Below are positions 28,275 through 38,083 of a DNA stretch of 64,000 nt, piece by piece (the first letter of the stretch is position 1; every line of letters starts with the position of its first letter). Below the pieces are notes generated by a model that saw only the letters and a program-made list of their open reading frames with translations, was not told the origin of the DNA and did not search any database. Position numbers and translations under genes: made by a program. The stretch is from the NCBI RefSeq assembly GCF_003020585.1, contig NZ_PXUE01000003.1:1-64000 (forward strand), in the 5' to 3' direction. Source of the DNA: Chryseobacterium aurantiacum (GTDB lineage: Bacteria; Bacteroidota; Bacteroidia; Flavobacteriales; Weeksellaceae).

Positions 28275-29015
28275 TTATAAAGAGTTCATCAACTCTTCTG
28301 TAATTTCCATGTTGTGGTAAACGTTCTGAACATCATCATCCTCTTCGAAACGTTCAAGCATTTTCATATTTGCTTTAAACTGTTCTTCGTTTACTTCTTT
28401 TGTATTGTTTGGAATTCTTTGTAATTCTGCACTCTTTGCTTCAATACCAAGCTCATCCAATTTATGAGACAATGAACCAAAGTCTTCAAAAGCAGTAGTA
28501 ATCATTACTTCTTCTTCGTCTTTTTCCACATCTTCAGCACCTCCATCAATCATTTCCATTTCGAACTCATCCCAATCCATTTTGATTTGAGCCAAATCAA
28601 TGGTGAAAATACCTTTTCTGTCGAAGATAAATGCTAGTTCACCATTTTTCCCAAGGTTACCATCAAACTTGTTAAAAACAGCCCTTACGTTGGCTACCGT
28701 TCTTGTTGTATTATTTGTAGTACATTCTACAAAAAAAGCGACACCTCCCTGTCCGTATCCTTCATAAGTAACCTCTTCATAGTTTTCAGCATCAGCACCG
28801 CTGGCTTTTTTAATTGCTCTTTCAACATTATCTTTAGGCATATTAGCCCCTTTTGCATTCTGGATACATCTTCTCAATGCCGGGTTAGATTCAGGATCTA
28901 CCCCACCAGCCTTTACTGCTAATGCAATATCCTTACCTATTTTAGAGAATGTTTTGGCCATTTTATCCCATCTGGCCATTTTAGAAGCTTTTCTATATTC
29001 AAATGCTCTTCCCAT
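28275..29015 (-). CDS. YebC/PmpR family protein
   Basis: 246 residues from MGRAFEYRKASKMARWDKMA. The longer open frame upstream starts inside the A/T-rich leader and lacks family similarity. YebC motifs present: GGVDPESNPALRRCIQNAKG, NMPKDNVERAIKK and YEGYGQGGVAFFVE. Members are described as DNA-binding regulators or translation factors easing ribosome stalling; the in vivo role here is unknown. Confidence 0.95.
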   Translation of the reverse strand: MGRAFEYRKASKMARWDKMAKTFSKIGKDIALAVKAGGVDPESNPALRRCIQNAKGANMPKDNVERAIKKASGADAENYEEVTYEGYGQGGVAFFVECTTNNTTRTVANVRAVFNKFDGNLGKNGELAFIFDRKGIFTIDLAQIKMDWDEFEMEMIDGGAEDVEKDEEEVMITTAFEDFGSLSHKLDELGIEAKSAELQRIPNNTKEVNEEQFKANMKMLERFEEDDDVQNVYHNMEITEELMNSL

Positions 29016-29064
29016 TTTATTTTTAAAATTTTCAACAAAATTACTTAAAAGTCTACAAAAAAAA

Positions 29065-29090
29065 AATACCTCCAAAAGATTGGAGGTATT
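29065..29090 (-). terminator. Terminator of the ompA-like gene
   Basis: AATACCTCCA (29065-29074) pairs with TGGAGGTATT (29081-29090). On the minus strand a long T run follows (A run at 29057-29066), 20 bp past the OmpA stop. Confidence 0.88.
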
Positions 29091-29109
29091 CATTATTTAG
29101 AAAAATTAA

Positions 29110-30627
29110 TTATTTTTTCTTTTTAGCAACAGCTTTTTTCTTAGCTGGAGCTTTTTTAGTTGCTTTTTTAACAGCTTTCTTCTTAACTGGAGCATCAGCG
29201 TAATCTTTCTTAGCGATTGCGTTCCACTCAGAAGCATTTTCAATAGCTTTTACAACTACTTTTCTGTCAACTTGTCTTTCAGCATCTGTAGCTTTAGCAG
29301 GAATAGTAGCTTTAGTAGCACCTACACCTACTGATTTAAGAGCGTTAGCATCTACACCTCTTGCATCTAAAGCAGCAACTACAGCAGCAGCTCTTTCTCT
29401 AGATAATTTCAAGTTGTAAGCAGCAGCACCTTTAGCATCAGTTCTACCTTCTAATAGATAGTTACCTCCATCTTTCTTAATGATATCAGCAGCTCTATCT
29501 AATGCACCTGCAGACTCAGCTTTGATTGTAGCTTTGTTGAAATCGAAGAATACACTCTTGAATGTAGTTTCAACTTCTTCAGCAGTTTTAGTCTTAGGTT
29601 TAGGACATCCGTTGTATTCTGGAAGACCTGGAACAGTAGGACAAGCATCATCTTTATCTAAGATACCGTCACCGTCTTGATCTGGCCAAGGACAACCGTT
29701 GTTTTCAGCAGGACCTGCTACTGTAGGACAAGCATCATCTTTGTCGATAACACCGTCACCATCTGTATCTGGCCAAGGACAACCGTTGTTTTCAACTGGA
29801 CCAGCTACATCTGGACACTGATCGTCTTTATCTGGAACTCCATCTCCGTCAGTATCAGGACATCCTTGGAATTCTGGTAAACCTGGAGTATCTGGACAAA
29901 GGTCATCTTTATCTAGGATACCATCCTTATCTCTATCTCTGTTTCCGAATCTAAATAAGATAGATGCAGAAGCTTGCCAGAAGTTAGCAACTGTAGAGTG
30001 GTCACCTGGAGTTGATACATAATCACCTTGGATACCAAGACCGAAGTTCTTAGTTACCCAGAAGTTAGCACCAGCACCAGTAGAAACTGCAAAGTGGTTT
30101 GCTTTACCGTTCTCATTACCATCTTTACCGTTCTTAACAGTTTCAATGAAATTACCGTCAGCATCAACAGCATTTCTTGGGAAAGAAAGTCCAGTATAGT
30201 CATGTCTTAAGTAGTTAGCACCAACTCTTAAATATGGATCAAACCAAGATTCTTCGTTCCATAAAAGACCTGCAGCTTTAGCCTGGAAACCAATACCTGT
30301 CATTAGGAAAAATTCTTTCCCCATGTTGAATCTTTTGTTTTCAACATTTCCAACAGAAGTTTGCCAGTCGATAACTAAACCTTTTCCAATGTTTCTAGCA
30401 ACTGTTAACTTAGATAAAGGAGGTGTAATAGAGTAATTGTTCACATTGAACAATCTCTTTGTTAAATTTTTAGCAGCGAACGTATTACTGAAGCCATCTC
30501 TAACTGCTACATGGTTTTCTGCATGAGCACCAACCCCGATTAACCACGGATTGTTGGTAGTCTGCGCGAAAACAGTAGAAGCAACAGTAAGTGCCAATGC
30601 TGAAATTCCTAATTTTAGATTTTTCAT
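29110..30627 (-). CDS. OmpA family protein with TSP type 3 repeats and a lysine-rich tail
   Basis: 505 residues. Signal peptide MKNLKLGISALALTVASTVFAQ. Then an N-terminal beta-barrel (about 22-230), about five calcium-binding thrombospondin type 3 repeats (DKDGILDKDDLCPD and similar, about 232-335), and an OmpA peptidoglycan-binding domain (about 350-465: FFDFNKATIKAES, then LEGRTDAKGAAAYNLKLSRE). The tail from about 478 is nearly all Lys, Ala, Val and Pro (VKKKAVKKATKKAPAKKK). It should anchor the outer membrane to the cell wall and is probably abundant. Confidence 0.95.
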   Translation of the reverse strand: MKNLKLGISALALTVASTVFAQTTNNPWLIGVGAHAENHVAVRDGFSNTFAAKNLTKRLFNVNNYSITPPLSKLTVARNIGKGLVIDWQTSVGNVENKRFNMGKEFFLMTGIGFQAKAAGLLWNEESWFDPYLRVGANYLRHDYTGLSFPRNAVDADGNFIETVKNGKDGNENGKANHFAVSTGAGANFWVTKNFGLGIQGDYVSTPGDHSTVANFWQASASILFRFGNRDRDKDGILDKDDLCPDTPGLPEFQGCPDTDGDGVPDKDDQCPDVAGPVENNGCPWPDTDGDGVIDKDDACPTVAGPAENNGCPWPDQDGDGILDKDDACPTVPGLPEYNGCPKPKTKTAEEVETTFKSVFFDFNKATIKAESAGALDRAADIIKKDGGNYLLEGRTDAKGAAAYNLKLSRERAAAVVAALDARGVDANALKSVGVGATKATIPAKATDAERQVDRKVVVKAIENASEWNAIAKKDYADAPVKKKAVKKATKKAPAKKKAVAKKKK

Positions 30628-30656
30628 AGAATTAAATGATTAAATAATTGATAATG

Positions 30657-30688
30657 CAAAATAAATATAATTTTTCTTTATATACAAA
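30657..30688 (-). promoter_or_regulatory. Candidate promoter of the ompA-like gene
   Basis: On the minus strand TTTG (30688-30685), 20 bases, then TTATTTTG (30664-30657), one mismatch from TAnnTTTG, 30 bp before the start codon. Confidence 0.45.
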
Positions 30689-30704
30689 GTTTTTCAAATG
30701 ATTT

Positions 30705-31166
30705 TTAACTTTTCTTTAATATTCTGTCCAGGTTCCGTTTATTTTCTCTATCTTTTATCGCCTCCCTTTTATCGAAAAGTTTTTTCCCTCTACCAAGTGC
30801 TATCAGCACTTTTGCTTTACCTCGATCAGTGATATATAACTTTAGGGGTACGATAGTGTTCCCGGCATCCTTTAACTTTTTTTCAAGTTTCTGTAATTCT
30901 TTTTTGTGCAAGAGCAATTTCCGTTCCCTTTTTGTTTTATGATTGTAAAAAGTTCCTAATTTATACTCGTCAATCATCATATTTATAATGTATAACTCCC
31001 CATCAATAAACTGACAGAACGATTCTGTAATGGATGCTTTGGAGGAACGTAAAGATTTTATTTCTGTACCCGTCAAAACCATTCCTGCTTCGTATTCTTC
31101 AAGAATCTCATATTCAAAACGGGCCCTTTTATTTAATATGCTAACTGTTTTTTCAATCTTCATCAT
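30705..31166 (-). CDS. smpB: SsrA-binding protein SmpB
   Basis: 153 residues. Delivers tmRNA to stalled ribosomes for trans-translation. Family marks: RARFEYEILEEYEAGMVLTG, GTEIKSLRSSKASI, then the lysine-rich basic C-terminal tail GKKLFDKREAIKDRENKRN. Length normal. tmRNA itself is not in the window. Confidence 0.97.
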   Translation of the reverse strand: MMKIEKTVSILNKRARFEYEILEEYEAGMVLTGTEIKSLRSSKASITESFCQFIDGELYIINMMIDEYKLGTFYNHKTKRERKLLLHKKELQKLEKKLKDAGNTIVPLKLYITDRGKAKVLIALGRGKKLFDKREAIKDRENKRNLDRILKKS

Positions 31167-31212
31167 TTTAAAATTTCGTTAATGAAATATATAAAAAATA
31201 CGATACATTTAA

Positions 31213-32907
<1,695 letters not shown>

Positions 32908-32932
32908 TCTGATCTGAATACGGAATCAAATA

Positions 32933-32965
32933 AAAATACCTCAAAGCAGTGCTTTGAGGTATTTT
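32933..32965. terminator. Bidirectional terminator after the ABC-F gene
   Basis: AAAATACCTCAAAGC (32933-32947) and GCTTTGAGGTATTTT (32951-32965) form a perfect 15 bp stem with a 3-base loop. T-rich flanks occur on both sides. It separates the ABC-F gene from the convergent M48 peptidase gene. Confidence 0.92.
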
Positions 32966-32988
32966 ATTTTCAACAATAAATAAAATAA

Positions 32989-33801
32989 TTATTTTGTAAG
33001 TTTTGCTGTTGGAAGAGCAACAGTTCCCGGATCTTTCCATAATCCATCCTTTTCTGCTCTTTTCTTGATTGCCTGTGCTCTTTTCTCACTATCAGGGTGA
33101 GAGTTGAACATTTTTTCAAAACCGGTCTGTGTACTTCCCTGTGAAAGCAATGCCAGTTTTTTGAAAGCTGTATAAGCTCCTACTACATCATATTTATTGG
33201 CTTTCATGAAGTCGTATGAATAAGTATCTGCTTCAGACTCCTGTTTCTTACTGTGAGAAGCATCTAAAAATGCATTCGCCATCTTACCCACCTGGCTATC
33301 ATTAAGAGTAGCTACGGCGTTGGAAGCAGAAGAAGCCGCATCTAATGCTGCTGCTTTTAAATAAGCAGATTTCATAGCATCTTTTGTATCTTCATTCTTT
33401 ACGTGGCCAATTTCGTGACCGATTACAGCTAGCAGCTCATTATCTGTCATGATATCCATTAAAGATGAAAACACACGTACACTACCGTCTGCACAAGCAA
33501 AAGCATTGATATCTTTCACTTTATACACTTTGTAGTTTAGGTTCAGACCGTCTTGAGATTTGTGTTTTCCAAACAGTTTGTTCAGTCTTACGGTATATGG
33601 ATCTTTCGGTCCTGCTACCGCGTTGTTTTTATCCATCCAATCTACTGATTCTTTGGATAATTTAACTGCATCTTCGTTCGTAAAAGTTAAGGCTTTAGCA
33701 CCATTTGAAACTATTCCGGCAGCTTTACCAAGATTAATTTTTTGTGCACTGATCGAATTCATTGCCCCTAAAAGTGAAAGGCACACGATAATTTTTTTCA
33801 T
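32989..33801 (-). CDS. M48 family metallopeptidase, secreted
   Basis: 270 residues from MKKIIVCLSLLGAMNSISAQ, the signal peptide; two extra codons are possible upstream. Zinc site HEIGH in LLAVIGHEIGHVKNE, third ligand in SHSKKQESEADTYSYDFM. This is the periplasmic BepA/YggG-like class of M48 peptidases, linked to outer-membrane protein quality control. It lacks the TPR region of BepA. A TATCTTCG element upstream resembles a -7 box with one mismatch. Confidence 0.92.
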   Translation of the reverse strand: MKKIIVCLSLLGAMNSISAQKINLGKAAGIVSNGAKALTFTNEDAVKLSKESVDWMDKNNAVAGPKDPYTVRLNKLFGKHKSQDGLNLNYKVYKVKDINAFACADGSVRVFSSLMDIMTDNELLAVIGHEIGHVKNEDTKDAMKSAYLKAAALDAASSASNAVATLNDSQVGKMANAFLDASHSKKQESEADTYSYDFMKANKYDVVGAYTAFKKLALLSQGSTQTGFEKMFNSHPDSEKRAQAIKKRAEKDGLWKDPGTVALPTAKLTK

Positions 33802-33894
33802 AGTCATTTAAATTTGGAGGACGAAGATAACCATTTTTCAACAATAATAAAGTTTAAAAAGTAAACTCTGTTTTTTTTAATTTTAAACGAAAAA

Positions 33895-34920
33895 ATGAAA
33901 GCCATTTACCTTTTTACTATATTCTTCTTTTCTCTATTCACCGGGCAGGAAAAAATGAAATATAATATGCCTGATTATGAAGATGTAATGATGACCTCTA
34001 CTAGTTATAATCTACCGTTTAATGTCAATTTTACATCATCAACCTATCCCAAAAACTTAAAAAGACTGGAGCAAAAAAGCAATGGAGAATATCTTAATAT
34101 TTTAGAGTATGATAAAAACGGAAATTTGATCTATAAATATTACCGACAATATGTAAGTGAAAACTGGGATGGAAAATACCTGACTATTATTGAAAGAAAT
34201 ATTTACAATGATAAAAACCAGCCGGTCAAAACCCTTATTCTACACTCTAATACTGGTGCAAGTTTAAATGAATATCATTATGATGCTGTAGGAAATATAA
34301 TCCTTGTAAACAGCACAGGAATTCCAATAATCGGAGGCAATGAAAATGCCTGGAGATATATCGAAAGTTTACTAAAACCCGAAGATTTTGACAAGGATAA
34401 AAATATTCTGAAACTGAATAATAAAAAGAATAAAAGCGCCTATGTTTTTGAATATGATTTTAATAGAAAGCTAGTAAAAGCATTCCACAAGGATCAGCCT
34501 TCAAATCATGATTTCCATAGTGTGTATCAATTTAATGACTCAAATCAATTAATGTCAAAGACTGTTTTAGATCAGGGTAAAATCTATTATGACAACTCTT
34601 ATTTCATTGAATATAAAGACAATAAAAAGATCACAAAAGAATATGATGAGGAAAAGAATTTAACTCAAACCACAACGGAATATTCTGAGGATAAATTTAC
34701 TCTTATTGAAACGGCTAATACGGAATATAAATTTAACCAGAAAAGAAAATACTTTGGAAAAACACTGATTTTTGATGATAGCTTTACTCAGGAAAACGAT
34801 GAAAAAGCATTCGAAAAATTTGATTTGGATGAGTATAACATGCCTGTAAAGATGATTTCAGAAAAGAATGGAAAAATAGATTCTACCGTTATTTTTACAA
34901 ATAAGTATGAGTTTTATTAG
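33895..34920 (+). CDS. Secreted protein with YD-like repeats, unknown function
   Basis: 341 residues with a short hydrophobic N-terminus (MKAIYLFTIFFFSLFTGQ), probably a signal peptide. The body has several loosely repeated segments of the EYDKNGNLIYKYY / HYDAVGNIILVN / FEYDFNRKLVKAF kind, reminiscent of YD/RHS repeats though irregular. No catalytic motif. Monocistronic in appearance. Function not recognised. Confidence 0.75.
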   Translation: MKAIYLFTIFFFSLFTGQEKMKYNMPDYEDVMMTSTSYNLPFNVNFTSSTYPKNLKRLEQKSNGEYLNILEYDKNGNLIYKYYRQYVSENWDGKYLTIIERNIYNDKNQPVKTLILHSNTGASLNEYHYDAVGNIILVNSTGIPIIGGNENAWRYIESLLKPEDFDKDKNILKLNNKKNKSAYVFEYDFNRKLVKAFHKDQPSNHDFHSVYQFNDSNQLMSKTVLDQGKIYYDNSYFIEYKDNKKITKEYDEEKNLTQTTTEYSEDKFTLIETANTEYKFNQKRKYFGKTLIFDDSFTQENDEKAFEKFDLDEYNMPVKMISEKNGKIDSTVIFTNKYEFY

Positions 34921-35000
34921 ACTTATTCCTGCTGTTTTTTAAAATCTAATTTGCTGATTTTTAAAGAGGCTTTTAGAACTTTTTTCCTTATTTTTGTGAA

Positions 35001-36713
35001 ATGAGTCAAAAATGGATTTATAAGCCCGAACCCGATGAGGAAATTGTGGACGGACTAAGTTCGTCGCTTGGTTTTGGTACTTTTGAATCTAAAATTCTCG
35101 TTCTAAGAGGAATTGACAATTATCAAAAGGCGAGAGAATTTTTCAAACCAAACCTTAACGATATACACAGTCCGTTTTTAATGGCAGACATGCAAAAAGC
35201 TGTAGAGCGTATTGCCACTGCAATTGAAAATGGCGAAAAGATATTGGTATATGGTGATTATGATGTAGATGGAACTACAGCAGTTGCTTTAATGTACCTT
35301 TACCTCAGCAAAATTGTTGAGAAAAAATATTTGGATTATTATATTCCGGACAGAAATTCTGAAGGATATGGTATTTCCACAGAGGGAATTGATTTTGCCA
35401 AGGAGAATGGTTTTTCATTAATCATTGCTCTTGACTGTGGAATTAAGGCTCTTGACATGATTAATTATGCCTCTAGCCTGGATATTGACTTTATTATTTG
35501 TGATCACCACCTTCCTGGTGACGAAATTCCCAATGCTGCGGCTGTACTTGATCCTAAAAGAAGTGACTGTAGGTATCCATTTAAGGAACTTTCCGGATGT
35601 GGTGTCGGCTTTAAGCTTTGCCAGGGATTAAATACCATTTATAAGCTGCCAGATGCTGAATTGTTTGAGCTAACAGATCTTTTGGCGATCTCCATTGCCG
35701 CAGATATTGTTTCGATGACTGGTGAAAACAGGGTTCTTGCTAAAATGGGGCTAAAAACTCTTAGAAAGACCAGAAATCTTGGATTAAGGCTTTTGATTCC
35801 TGAGGATAAGCTTTCTCATTTTGAAATTTCAAATATTGTTTTTGAAATTGCACCTAAAATAAACGCTGCCGGAAGAATTTCACATGGTAAAGCCGCTGTG
35901 GAACTTATGGTGTCTGATAACCTGAAGCATGCCCACCAAATTGTTCATGACATCATGAACCTGAACGATGAAAGGCGTGAATTGGATATGAACTCTACTC
36001 TTTCTGCTTTGAATCAAATTATGGAATCTCAGCAGGAAACCAAACACTCCACTATTGTTTATCATCCTGAATGGAACAAAGGGGTCATAGGGATTGTGGC
36101 TTCAAGACTTATTGAAACCTATTATAAACCAACACTGGTCTTTACGGATGGTAATAATGGGGAAATGGTTGCTTCTGCAAGATCCGTTTCAGATTTTGAT
36201 GTTCATGAAGCTCTTGATATGTGTTCGGAATATTTCCTGAAATTCGGTGGACATCATGCTGCGGCAGGACTGTCTATGGAAAAGGATAAGTTTGAAGCAT
36301 TCAAGGAAAAATTTGAAAAAATTGTTTCTGAAAAGATCAAGGAACACCAAAAGGAGCCATCCATTACGATTGATTCTGAAATTAAAATTGATGAAATCAA
36401 CAGGGAGTTTATTAATTTCCACAGAAAACTTGCTCCTTTCGGGCCCCACAATATGAAACCTATTTTTACATTAACTGATCAAAAGCTATCTGGATATGTA
36501 AAGACTATGGGGAAAGACAATAACCATATGAAGTTTTATATCAAGCAGGAATCTACGGGACGAAATATTGAATGCGTAGGCTTTAAGCTTGGCCAGTTTG
36601 TAGAGGATTTTAAAAATAAAAATTTTGATATTGCTTTTACCCTGGAGGAAAATCATTGGAAAGGCAATGTAACTCATTATCTTAATATAAAGGACGTAAA
36701 GTTTAGGGAGTAA
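35001..36713 (+). CDS. recJ: Single-stranded-DNA-specific exonuclease RecJ
   Basis: 570 residues, the usual length. 5'-3' exonuclease on single-stranded DNA in repair and recombination. DHH motifs: VYGDYDVDGTTA, ALDCG, CDHHLPGD (the DHH itself), then the DHHA1 part with GGHHAAAGLS. The C-terminal OB-like domain is present. TATTTTTG at 34989-34996 is a possible -7 box just before the start. Confidence 0.96.
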   Translation: MSQKWIYKPEPDEEIVDGLSSSLGFGTFESKILVLRGIDNYQKAREFFKPNLNDIHSPFLMADMQKAVERIATAIENGEKILVYGDYDVDGTTAVALMYLYLSKIVEKKYLDYYIPDRNSEGYGISTEGIDFAKENGFSLIIALDCGIKALDMINYASSLDIDFIICDHHLPGDEIPNAAAVLDPKRSDCRYPFKELSGCGVGFKLCQGLNTIYKLPDAELFELTDLLAISIAADIVSMTGENRVLAKMGLKTLRKTRNLGLRLLIPEDKLSHFEISNIVFEIAPKINAAGRISHGKAAVELMVSDNLKHAHQIVHDIMNLNDERRELDMNSTLSALNQIMESQQETKHSTIVYHPEWNKGVIGIVASRLIETYYKPTLVFTDGNNGEMVASARSVSDFDVHEALDMCSEYFLKFGGHHAAAGLSMEKDKFEAFKEKFEKIVSEKIKEHQKEPSITIDSEIKIDEINREFINFHRKLAPFGPHNMKPIFTLTDQKLSGYVKTMGKDNNHMKFYIKQESTGRNIECVGFKLGQFVEDFKNKNFDIAFTLEENHWKGNVTHYLNIKDVKFRE

Positions 36714-36831
36714 ATAAGGCTGCAGGATTTAGGTTCCAGGTAATGAAAGTCTGAACCCCTATAAAATTCTGATCAAAATATTGATATTCCTAACCACTGC
36801 TCCATGCTTGCTACCTATTACCCAACAAAAA

Positions 36832-37416
36832 ATGAAAAAAATCGGTCTATTCTTCGGATCTTTTAATCCAATACACATTGGACATCTTATTTTGGCCAAT
36901 TATATTCTTGAAAATTCTGACATGGATGAGTTGTGGTTTGTAGTAAGCCCACAAAATCCGTTTAAGGATAAAAAATCTTTATTGAAAGACCATAACAGAC
37001 TGGATATGGTGCAGCTTGCTGTAAAAAATTATCCGAATATGCGTGCTTCCAATGTTGAATTTTCTCTTCCACAGCCGAGCTATACGATTGATACACTCAC
37101 TTATCTTCATGAGAAACATCCTGATTATTCCTTTAGTCTGATTATGGGTGAGGATAATCTGAAGAGCCTTCACAAATGGAAAAATTATGATACTCTTATC
37201 AAGAATCATCATATTATTGTTTATCCAAGGGTTTTTGATGGGGAAAAGAAAGATTCTGACTATCTTCAGCATGAGAACATATCTCTGATAAAAGCGCCTG
37301 TGATAGAGCTTTCCGCTACTGAAATCCGCAATATGATTAAAGATGGCAAAAATGTAAGACCAATGCTGCCACCTGAAGTTTTTGAATATTTGGATGGAAG
37401 TAATTTTTATAAGTAA
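36832..37416 (+). CDS. nadD: Nicotinate-nucleotide adenylyltransferase
   Basis: 194 residues from the ATG at 36832 (MKKIGLFFGSFNPIHIGH). The upstream in-frame TTG at 36781 adds 17 residues with no family match and is rejected. Converts nicotinate mononucleotide and ATP to deamido-NAD. Motifs: GSFNPIHIGH (the T/HxGH nucleotidyltransferase signature) and LSATEIRNMIKDGKNVR (the ISxTxxR motif). Downstream of recJ by about 120 bp. Confidence 0.96.
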   Translation: MKKIGLFFGSFNPIHIGHLILANYILENSDMDELWFVVSPQNPFKDKKSLLKDHNRLDMVQLAVKNYPNMRASNVEFSLPQPSYTIDTLTYLHEKHPDYSFSLIMGEDNLKSLHKWKNYDTLIKNHHIIVYPRVFDGEKKDSDYLQHENISLIKAPVIELSATEIRNMIKDGKNVRPMLPPEVFEYLDGSNFYK

Positions 37417-37500
37417 TTTTGTAAATCAGAAATGAGAGAACAAAACTATAAAGCCAGAGAAAGACTCTTGCTTTTAACTCTCACCTCACAACCTTAAGAA

Positions 37501-37839
37501 ATGGACTTCATCGAAAAATTTTTCTCAAAATATTCTCAGGAAAAAATGATCAAATGGTTTAAGCAGGTATGTCTTGCGGAAGCTATTTCATGTTTTTTAC
37601 TATACTGTGTTGCGATGATCTGGATCCGTTATGATGAAAATTTATATTCTATTATCTTCATCAGTATTATTGGTAGCTTGCACGGGTTATTTTTCACCCT
37701 TTATCTTCTACTTTGTCTTCCTGCAAGAAAAATTTACAACTGGGATGATGAAGATTTTGTTTTTGCTTTATTAGCTGCTTTTTTCCCATTTGCAACGATT
37801 TGGGTTGATAAAAAACTGGCTAAATTCGACAGAGAATAA
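37501..37839 (+). CDS. DUF3817-type membrane protein
   Basis: 112 residues with three hydrophobic segments (about 24-44, 51-72 and 85-101). The segment SIIGSLHGLFFTLYLLLCL resembles the core of DUF3817 proteins (HG motif). Function unknown, inner membrane. Located 84 bp after nadD and followed by a 9 bp palindrome. Confidence 0.78.
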   Translation: MDFIEKFFSKYSQEKMIKWFKQVCLAEAISCFLLYCVAMIWIRYDENLYSIIFISIIGSLHGLFFTLYLLLCLPARKIYNWDDEDFVFALLAAFFPFATIWVDKKLAKFDRE

Positions 37840-37868
37840 ATCTATTTTTCATAAAATTTCATGTTTTG

Positions 37869-37891
37869 CTGTAACAAATTTATTGTTACAG
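37869..37891. promoter_or_regulatory. Perfect 9 bp palindrome upstream of the beta-barrel pair
   Basis: CTGTAACAA (37869-37877) and TTGTTACAG (37883-37891) with a 5-base spacer. No strong T run follows, so an operator is as likely as a terminator for the DUF3817 gene. Confidence 0.45.
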
Positions 37892-38023
37892 TTGTCTTAT
37901 TATACAGAAAGGTCAAATAATCAATAATTTAATTTAAAATTTTACACACTGTAAATCAATCATTTATAACAAATTAAAAATATTTTTAAGTACTTTGTAT
38001 TGCATAATACTAAATTTATTATA

Positions 38024-38031
38024 TATCTTTG
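38024..38031 (+). promoter_or_regulatory. Promoter -7 box of the beta-barrel pair
   Basis: TATCTTTG matches TAnnTTTG, with TTG about 21 bases upstream and a 5' untranslated region of about 45 bases to the first receptor gene. Confidence 0.6.
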
Positions 38032-38083
38032 TAATGTAAAATAACAAACCATACAAGCTATTAACATTTAAAAAATAATAATC

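Noticed and set aside
36781..36831. TTG-started extension of nadD
   Set aside because: The ATG at 36832 gives the exact family start at the GSFNPIHIGH block. The extension has no similarity to the family.
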